Shown here one piece after another: positions 59,161-64,000 of a stretch of 64,000 nt of DNA. The DNA comes from RPRB01 sp035519675 (lineage in GTDB: Bacteria > Myxococcota > Myxococcia > Myxococcales > Myxococcaceae): the NCBI GenBank assembly GCA_035519675.1, contig DATIWB010000040.1, positions 4,949-68,948 on the forward strand, written 5' to 3'. The notes beneath the pieces are model-generated. The model worked only from the letters and a program-made list of their open reading frames with translations, had not been told where the DNA came from and ran no database searches. The translations under genes and the position numbers were made by a program. Within the stretch, counting starts at the first letter, position 1. Every line of letters begins with the position of its first letter.

Positions 59161-60249
59161 ATGGCAGATTCGGCGGCATCGGGGCTGGAGGGGGTGGTGG
59201 TGGCGGACACATCCCTCAGCGAGGTGGACGGCGAGCGCGGCCGGCTGGTGATCGCCGGCCACGACGTCGAGGCCATCGCCGGCCAGCGCTCCTTCGAGGA
59301 GCTCTGCTGCGAGCTCTGGAACGCGATCCCCGGCGCCACCTCCCCGGCCGAGCTGCGCGGTGCGCTCGGTCGCGAGCGGGTCTGGGCGTTCGAGCAGATG
59401 GAGGGGCTGGGACGCGCGCTCCTCGCCCCGGACGGCATGGACGCCCTCCGGGGTGGACTGGCGCAGCTCCCGGCCCAGGGCAGCGGCTGGGACCTCTCGG
59501 TCCGGCTCACCGCCGCCACCGCGGTGTTCACCGCCGCCTGGTGGCGCCGGCGGGAGGGGCTGGCTCCGCTCGCCCCGGATCCCGAGGCGGGGCACGCCGA
59601 GGACCTGGTGCGGATGCTCCGGGGCAAGGCGACCACCCATCGGGCCAGTGGCCTGGAGACCTATCTGGTGACGGTCAGCGACCACGGGATGAACGCCTCC
59701 ACCTTCACCGCCCGGGTCATTGCCTCCACCGGCTCGGACGGGTTGTCGGCGGTGGTGGGAGCGATCGGCGCGCTGAAGGGGCCGCTGCACGGAGGAGCTC
59801 CCGGGCCGGTGCTGGACATGCTCGACGCCATCGGCCGGCCCGATGCCGCGGCTGGGTGGCTGGAGCGCGAGCTGCTGGCCGGGCGGCGGATCATGGGCAT
59901 GGGGCACCGCATCTACCGGACGCGCGACCCACGGGCGGCGGTGCTGGAGCGGGCGGTGGAGCGGCTGGAGAAGGACGGGCACCGAACCCCGCGGCTCGAG
60001 CTGGCGCGAGCGGTGGAGCGTGCCGCGGAGGACGTGCTCCGGCGGCGTTACCCGGACCGGCCGCTGCGGGCCAACGTGGAGTTCTACACCGCGGTGTTGC
60101 TCGATGCGCTCGGGCTCCCGCGCGAGGCCTTCAGCCCGCTGTTCGCCTGCGGGCGGGTCGTCGGCTGGCTGGCGCACATCGACGAGCAGCGGCGGACGGG
60201 CCGGCTCATCCGCCCCGAGTCGCAGTACGTCGGCCCCCGCCCGGACTGA
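59161..60249 (+). CDS. citrate synthase-family protein (CitA type)
   Basis: 362-aa citrate or 2-methylcitrate synthase without an HTH. Catalytic histidines are in VSDHGMNASTF, GPLHGGAPGPVL and MGMGHRIYRTRDPRA. The Asp expected in NVDFY is Glu here (RANVEFYTAVLLDALGLP), as seen in CitA-type enzymes. The end GWLAHIDEQRRTGRLIRPES and QYVGPRPD is typical. GGAGGTGCAC precedes the ATG. It shares a divergent promoter with the HTH fusion, and so may be its target. Confidence 0.88.
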   Translation: MADSAASGLEGVVVADTSLSEVDGERGRLVIAGHDVEAIAGQRSFEELCCELWNAIPGATSPAELRGALGRERVWAFEQMEGLGRALLAPDGMDALRGGLAQLPAQGSGWDLSVRLTAATAVFTAAWWRRREGLAPLAPDPEAGHAEDLVRMLRGKATTHRASGLETYLVTVSDHGMNASTFTARVIASTGSDGLSAVVGAIGALKGPLHGGAPGPVLDMLDAIGRPDAAAGWLERELLAGRRIMGMGHRIYRTRDPRAAVLERAVERLEKDGHRTPRLELARAVERAAEDVLRRRYPDRPLRANVEFYTAVLLDALGLPREAFSPLFACGRVVGWLAHIDEQRRTGRLIRPESQYVGPRPD

Positions 60250-60262
60250 GCGCCCGCCACGG

Positions 60263-60601
60263 TCAGCGCACCGGCCGGCGGGTGTGGCGGGCCACCAGCG
60301 CGCGGCAGGAGGCATCGCACTCCGGGAACCGCTCGAGGAATTCCAGACGGGAGCGGCATTCCTCCTCGAGCTCCGGCCGGGCGCAGAGCGCCTCGGCCTC
60401 TGCCCGGGTCCGGCGGAACAGCTCTCCCCGGAGGTCCGGGTCCATGCTGGCGAGCGCGCGCGAGTCGGCGTTCCGTAGCCAGCCCAACAGCACGAGCAGC
60501 AGCACGGCTGCCAGCACCAGGCCAAGCCGCACCGACCACGGGAGCGTCTCCTGACGCCGCCGCACCGGAAGCCGGCTCAAGGGTGAGGGGCCGCTGCGCA
60601 T
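60263..60601 (-). CDS. small single-pass membrane protein
   Basis: 112-aa protein with one transmembrane helix near residues 30-50 (LGLVLAAVLLLVLLGWL) and a charged C-terminal domain containing six Cys, with EECRSRLEFLERFPECDASC in the middle. Unknown family. The ATG at 60601 is supported weakly. The gene converges on the citrate synthase, 13 bp away. Confidence 0.55.
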   Translation of the reverse strand: MRSGPSPLSRLPVRRRQETLPWSVRLGLVLAAVLLLVLLGWLRNADSRALASMDPDLRGELFRRTRAEAEALCARPELEEECRSRLEFLERFPECDASCRALVARHTRRPVR

Positions 60602-60792
60602 CCGCTGATCCGGAGGGCATTCTCCGTGCCAGCTCGGCCACTGCGGTGTGTGCCGGCCGGGAAGGCCAGGCTCGTGCAACCTGCACGATCAGGAGGCGCA
60701 CGCCTTGCGGTTTGCATGCTGGGCGACCGGCTATCCATGCCTGACGCCCGGGGAATCGGGTGGCGCAGTTCCTGCTCAGCAGCTCGCGGCAC

Positions 60793-61884
60793 ATGCGAAA
60801 CGCACTTCCCAGCCTGCTCCTGTTGTTGCTGGCGTTCCCTGCCCGCGCGGTGGACCTTCCCGGAAACATCCAGCTCCACGGCGCAGTGGACGTGTATGCC
60901 GACGCGAACTTCAACGGCCCGACCGACCATTCCAACTGGTTCCCGGGTGTCGGCACCAGCGCGAAGCGCGCCAACGAGGCGTCGGTGAACCTCGCCTCCA
61001 TCGAGCTGGTCAAGGACCCCGAGCCGGTGGGCTTCCATCTGTGGCTCGGCGCCGGCACCGGGGCGAACGTGGTTCACTCCGGAGAGTTCGTCGGTCCCGC
61101 CGCCGGTCCAGACGTCTGGCAGTACGTCCAGCAGGCCTCGGTGTCGGCCAAGGTCCCGGTCGGCCGCGGGCTGATCATCGAGGGAGGAATCTACCCGAGC
61201 CACATCGGCGCCGAGGGGCTGGCCACCCAGGCCAACTGGACCTACACCCGCGGGTGGATGGGCGAGCTCTCGCCCTACTACCAGACGGGCATCAAGTTCT
61301 CGTACGCGTTCGACGACTCCTGGAGTGTGCAGCTCCACCTGCTCAACGGCTGGCAGCGGATCGGGGACAACAACAACGGCAAGGCGATCGGCACCCAGGT
61401 TGCCTGGAAGGCCGGACCGAGCACCCTGACCTTCAACACCTTCTTCGGGCCCGAGCTGGACAACGACAACGGGAGCTGGCGCTTCTTCGGCGACATCGTC
61501 TGGCTGCTCGCCCTGAGCGACTCGACCCAGCTCCTCGTCTCGGCGGACGCGGGCCTCCAGCAGCGCCCGAACGTCGACGCCGCCACCTGGCACGCCGCCC
61601 AGGCCTCGGTCCGCCATCAGTTCTCGCCGAAGTGGGCCGGAACCATCCGTGGCGAGTACTACCGGGACACCGACGGGTTCATCACCGGTGTTGCCCAGAC
61701 GCTGGCCGAGGGCACGCTGACCATCGAATACCGACCGTGGGATCTCCTGATCCTCAAACTCGAGGGCCGCTACGACCACTCCACCGCCTCGGTCTTCAAC
61801 ACCTCCACCGTGCTGCCCGATGGCACGCCGGGCAAGGCGACGGACCAGGTCCTGGTCGTGCTCGGCGCGGTCGCCGCCTTCTGA
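60793..61884 (+). CDS. outer-membrane porin-like beta-barrel, kdp-linked
   Basis: 363-aa exported protein. A signal peptide (MRNALPSLLLLLLAFPARA) is followed by NIQLHGAVDVYADANFNGP and then alternating strands with aromatic girdles, including SIELVKDPEPVGFHLWLG and IIEGGIYPSHIGAEGL. This is the general pattern of the BBP2/porin-like barrels sometimes found before kdp operons. The ATG at 60793 starts the signal peptide; a GTG at 60760 is the alternative. It is followed 9 bp later by the small peptide and kdpF genes, so it is probably part of the kdp operon. Confidence 0.75.
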   Translation: MRNALPSLLLLLLAFPARAVDLPGNIQLHGAVDVYADANFNGPTDHSNWFPGVGTSAKRANEASVNLASIELVKDPEPVGFHLWLGAGTGANVVHSGEFVGPAAGPDVWQYVQQASVSAKVPVGRGLIIEGGIYPSHIGAEGLATQANWTYTRGWMGELSPYYQTGIKFSYAFDDSWSVQLHLLNGWQRIGDNNNGKAIGTQVAWKAGPSTLTFNTFFGPELDNDNGSWRFFGDIVWLLALSDSTQLLVSADAGLQQRPNVDAATWHAAQASVRHQFSPKWAGTIRGEYYRDTDGFITGVAQTLAEGTLTIEYRPWDLLILKLEGRYDHSTASVFNTSTVLPDGTPGKATDQVLVVLGAVAAF

Positions 61885-61893
61885 GGAGACCCC

Positions 61894-61995
61894 ATGCTCG
61901 ATCTGATCTTCGTCGCCGTCACCGTCCTCTTCTTCGTCGTGAGCCTCGTCTACGTGCGGGGCTGCGACGCGCTGCTGGAGAACCGTCAGCCATGA
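61894..61995 (+). CDS. 33-aa membrane peptide upstream of kdpF
   Basis: One predicted transmembrane helix (DLIFVAVTVLFFVVSLVYV) with a short Arg/Cys/Asp end (RGCDALLENRQP). It is preceded by GAGGAGACCCC and its stop overlaps the kdpF start (ATGA), which strongly supports translation. No family name is assigned; a small subunit or regulator of the Kdp pump is inferred. Confidence 0.72.
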   Translation: MLDLIFVAVTVLFFVVSLVYVRGCDALLENRQP

Positions 61996-62081
61996 ACCTC
62001 GACGACATCCTCGGCAGCGTCGTGGCGGTGCTGCTCACCGTCTATCTCGTCTACGCGCTCGTCCGCGCAGAACGCTTCTAG
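61992..62081 (+). CDS. kdpF: KdpF, K+-transporting ATPase small subunit
   Basis: 29-aa single-helix peptide (MNLDDILGSVVAVLLTVYLV then YALVRAERF) of the length, position and sequence typical of KdpF. KdpF stabilises the KdpABC K+-import complex of the inner membrane. It overlaps the preceding small gene and lies 11 bp before kdpA. Confidence 0.9.
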   Translation: MNLDDILGSVVAVLLTVYLVYALVRAERF

Positions 62082-62092
62082 GGGAGACTCCC

Positions 62093-63814
62093 GTGACCCT
62101 CGCCGCCTGGGGCCAGCTGGCCCTCTTCATCGCACTCGTCCTGCTCACCACGAAGCCGCTCGGCCTGTACATGTACCGGGTCTTCGAGGGGGACCGTCGC
62201 CCACTGCCGCGGGTCCTCGGGCCCGTGGAGCGCTTCCTGTTCCGGCTCTCCGGCGTCGACCCGAACCAGGAGCAGACCTGGGTCCGCTACGCCGGATCGG
62301 TGATGATCTTCAGCCTGTTCGGCGTGCTGGTGACCTACGCCATCCTCCGGCTGCAGGGTCTCCTCCCGTTCAATCCCCAGAAGTTCGGCGCGGTGGAGCA
62401 GGGACTGGCGTTCAACACCTCGGCCAGCTTCACCACCAACACCAACTGGCAGGCGTACTCCGGCGAATCGACGATGAGCTACCTGTCCCAGATGGCGGGA
62501 CTGGCCTGGCACAACTTCACCTCGGCGGCAGCGGGCATCGCGATCGCCATCGCCCTGGCGCGCGGCCTCACCCGCCGGCTGCCCGCGGGCTCGCCGCGCA
62601 CCCTGGGGAACTTCTGGGCGGACCTCATCCGCTGCACCGTCTACGTGCTGCTTCCGATGAGCCTCGTCTTCGCCCTGGTCCTCTGCAGCCAGGGAGTGAT
62701 CCAGAACCTCTCCGCCTACCGCGAGGTCACCACCGTAGAAGGGGCGAAGCAGTTGGTGACGCTCGGGCCGGTCGCCTCGCAGGAGGCGATCAAGGAACTG
62801 GGCACGAACGGCGGTGGCTTCTTCAACGCCAACAGCGCCCATCCGTTCGAGAACCCGAGCCCCTTCACCAACCTGGTGGAGATCTGGCTCATCTTCTCCC
62901 TCGGCGCCGGTCTGACGTACACCTACGGACGGATGGCGCGGGATGCCCGCCAGGGATGGGCGATCTTCGCGGCGATGGGGTTGATGTTTCTGGGTGGAAC
63001 CCTGGTCGCTCACTGGGCGGAGGCCAAGCCGAACCAGGCCCTGGCCTCGCTGGCGCTGAACCACTCCGCCGGGAACATGGAGGGCAAGGAGGTCCGCTTC
63101 GGGACGTCCACCTCGGCGCTCTTTGCCACGATCACCACCGACGCCTCCTGCGGCGCGGTGAACTCGATGCACGACAGCTTCAACCCTCTCGGGGGACTGA
63201 TCCCGCTGCTCAACATCGAGCTCGGGGAGGTCATCTTCGGTGGGGTCGGCGCCGGCCTCTACGGGATGCTGGTCTTCGTCGTGCTCTCGGTCTTCATCGC
63301 CGGGCTGATGGTGGGCCGCACGCCCGAGTACCTGGGAAAGAAGATCGAGGGCCGAGAGATGAAGCTGGCGATGCTCTACGTGCTCATCTTCCCGCTGATC
63401 ATTCTCGGGTTCACCGCCTGGGCCTCCGTCACTCAGTGGGGGACGTCGTCGCTGAACAACGCCGGACCCCACGGGCTGAGCGAGATGCTCTACGCCTTCA
63501 GCAGCGGTGCCGGGAACAACGGCTCGGCCTTCGCCGGCCTCAACGCCAACACCACCTGGTACAACACCACGCTCGGCCTCACCATGCTCGGGGGCCGGTT
63601 CCTGATGATCATCCCGGCGCTGGCCATCGGTGGGGCCATGGTGGGCAAGAAGGTCGTCCCGCCCAGCCTCGGGACGTTCCCCACCAACGGCGCCCTCTTC
63701 ACCGTTCTTCTCGTCTCGGTGGTTCTCATCGTCGGCGCGCTGACGTTCTTCCCCGCGCTGTCCCTGGGCCCCATCGTCGAGCACTTCGCCGGCCTCGCCG
63801 GAAAGGTCTACTAG
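62093..63814 (+). CDS. kdpA: KdpA, K+-transporting ATPase channel subunit
   Basis: 573-aa ion-binding subunit of the high-affinity KdpFABC importer. The four selectivity-filter segments are visible: TNTNWQAYSGES, GTNGGGFFNANSAHPFENP, TDASCGAVNSMHDSFNPLGG, and SSGAGNNGSAFAGLNANT. About ten transmembrane helices fit the family. The GTG start at 62093 follows GGGGAGACTCCC. It is expressed under K+ limitation, usually by KdpDE; no regulator is in the window. KdpB follows 4 nt later. Confidence 0.97.
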   Translation: MTLAAWGQLALFIALVLLTTKPLGLYMYRVFEGDRRPLPRVLGPVERFLFRLSGVDPNQEQTWVRYAGSVMIFSLFGVLVTYAILRLQGLLPFNPQKFGAVEQGLAFNTSASFTTNTNWQAYSGESTMSYLSQMAGLAWHNFTSAAAGIAIAIALARGLTRRLPAGSPRTLGNFWADLIRCTVYVLLPMSLVFALVLCSQGVIQNLSAYREVTTVEGAKQLVTLGPVASQEAIKELGTNGGGFFNANSAHPFENPSPFTNLVEIWLIFSLGAGLTYTYGRMARDARQGWAIFAAMGLMFLGGTLVAHWAEAKPNQALASLALNHSAGNMEGKEVRFGTSTSALFATITTDASCGAVNSMHDSFNPLGGLIPLLNIELGEVIFGGVGAGLYGMLVFVVLSVFIAGLMVGRTPEYLGKKIEGREMKLAMLYVLIFPLIILGFTAWASVTQWGTSSLNNAGPHGLSEMLYAFSSGAGNNGSAFAGLNANTTWYNTTLGLTMLGGRFLMIIPALAIGGAMVGKKVVPPSLGTFPTNGALFTVLLVSVVLIVGALTFFPALSLGPIVEHFAGLAGKVY

Positions 63815-63818
63815 CGTC

Positions 63819-64000
63819 ATGGCCACCAATAGCCGAGAGCTGTCGCTCTTCGATCCCTCCATCGTCCGGCCGGCGATCTGGGAGAGCTTCCGGAAGCTGT
63901 CTCCTCGCGACGTCGTCCGGAACCCGGTGATGTTCGTGGTGGAGGTGGGCGCGCTGCTCACCACCATCGAGTTCCTCCGGGACATCGGAGCGCCGCACCG
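63819..64000 (+). CDS. kdpB: KdpB, K+-transporting ATPase P-type subunit (partial)
   Basis: First 60 residues only, cut by the window end. RPAIWESFRKLSPRDVVRNPV and MFVVEVGALLTTIEFL are the standard KdpB beginning, including the first membrane helix. It is the P-type ATPase that energises KdpA. No catalytic motif is in view. The start overlaps nothing and lies 4 nt after kdpA. Confidence 0.93.
   Translation, partial: MATNSRELSLFDPSIVRPAIWESFRKLSPRDVVRNPVMFVVEVGALLTTIEFLRDIGAPH

Noticed and set aside
59161..60249. Loss of the catalytic Asp in the second citrate synthase
   Set aside because: Glu in NVEFY is seen in CitA-type enzymes, so it is a subgroup trait, not evidence of inactivation.
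1..64000. CRISPR arrays, tRNA or rRNA genes, insertion sequences, riboswitches
   Set aside because: No regular repeat-spacer pattern, cloverleaf, rRNA-like stretch, transposase frame or recognisable riboswitch was seen on either strand.

Overview
The window is a GC-rich (about 70% by eye), densely packed bacterial chromosome segment with about 61 recognisable genes and no tRNA, rRNA, CRISPR array or insertion sequence that I could see. A metalloprotease with a Gly-Cys / membrane-helix / Arg C-terminal tail like the MYXO-CTERM signal, DUF1552/DUF1592 secreted proteins, many lipoproteins and outer-membrane beta-barrels, and frequent GTG starts in GTGA overlaps point to a member of the Myxococcota (former Deltaproteobacteria). 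That assignment is inference; there is no marker gene here.

Layout. 0-8.2 kb (minus): RidA, a DUF1592/DUF1552 pair, a secreted metalloprotease with a small lipoprotein partner, and two small membrane proteins. 8.4-16.6 kb (plus): aquaporin Z, an OmpA-type lipoprotein and a complete RND tripartite pump followed by a two-repeat periplasmic protein. 16.6-19.2 kb: a FixL/FixJ-like pair and a divergent single-domain receiver. 19.2-25.2 kb: envelope genes (DUF4344 metalloprotease, HdeA-like protein, glycine-zipper protein, DUF4136 lipoprotein plus beta-barrel, BamA/TamA-like protein, and a 467-aa orphan). 25.3-29 kb: PPK2 kinase and a GH63-type glucosidase. 29-35.4 kb (minus): MscS channel, BASS transporter, an alpha/beta hydrolase lacking its serine, a second lipoprotein/beta-barrel pair, and patatin. 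35.5-41.2 kb: carbonic anhydrase, L,D-transpeptidase, SDR, PD40 protein, amidase. 41.2-48.7 kb (minus): a CusCBA copper/silver efflux operon with a Cys-rich leader gene and trailing small lipoprotein and ferritin-like genes. 50.1-52.7 kb (plus): hemerythrin, PNPOx protein and a PNPOx-GAF-winged-helix regulator. 52.7-54.6 kb: lower-GC accessory patch with a gene remnant. 54.6-60.2 kb: an acyl-CoA catabolic operon (HTH-citrate synthase, SDR, acyl-CoA dehydrogenase, APH kinase) divergent from a second citrate synthase. 60.3-64 kb: porin, a 33-aa membrane peptide, kdpF, kdpA and the start of kdpB.

The most striking non-coding signal is a near-palindromic site of about 19 bp. Two copies, 13 kb apart upstream of envelope genes, are identical over 19 bases (TGGGACCTTGGTCTCATTG). 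Related copies lie 19-59 bp before the starts of a sensor kinase, PPK2, two further envelope genes and possibly the HdeA-like gene. This suggests one local envelope/stress regulon. The second candidate new system is the hemerythrin / PNPOx / PNPOx-GAF-wHTH operon, which looks like a redox- or gas-sensing one-component module. The third is the HTH-citrate synthase with four alternating TGGAT/ATCCA half-sites in its divergent promoter.
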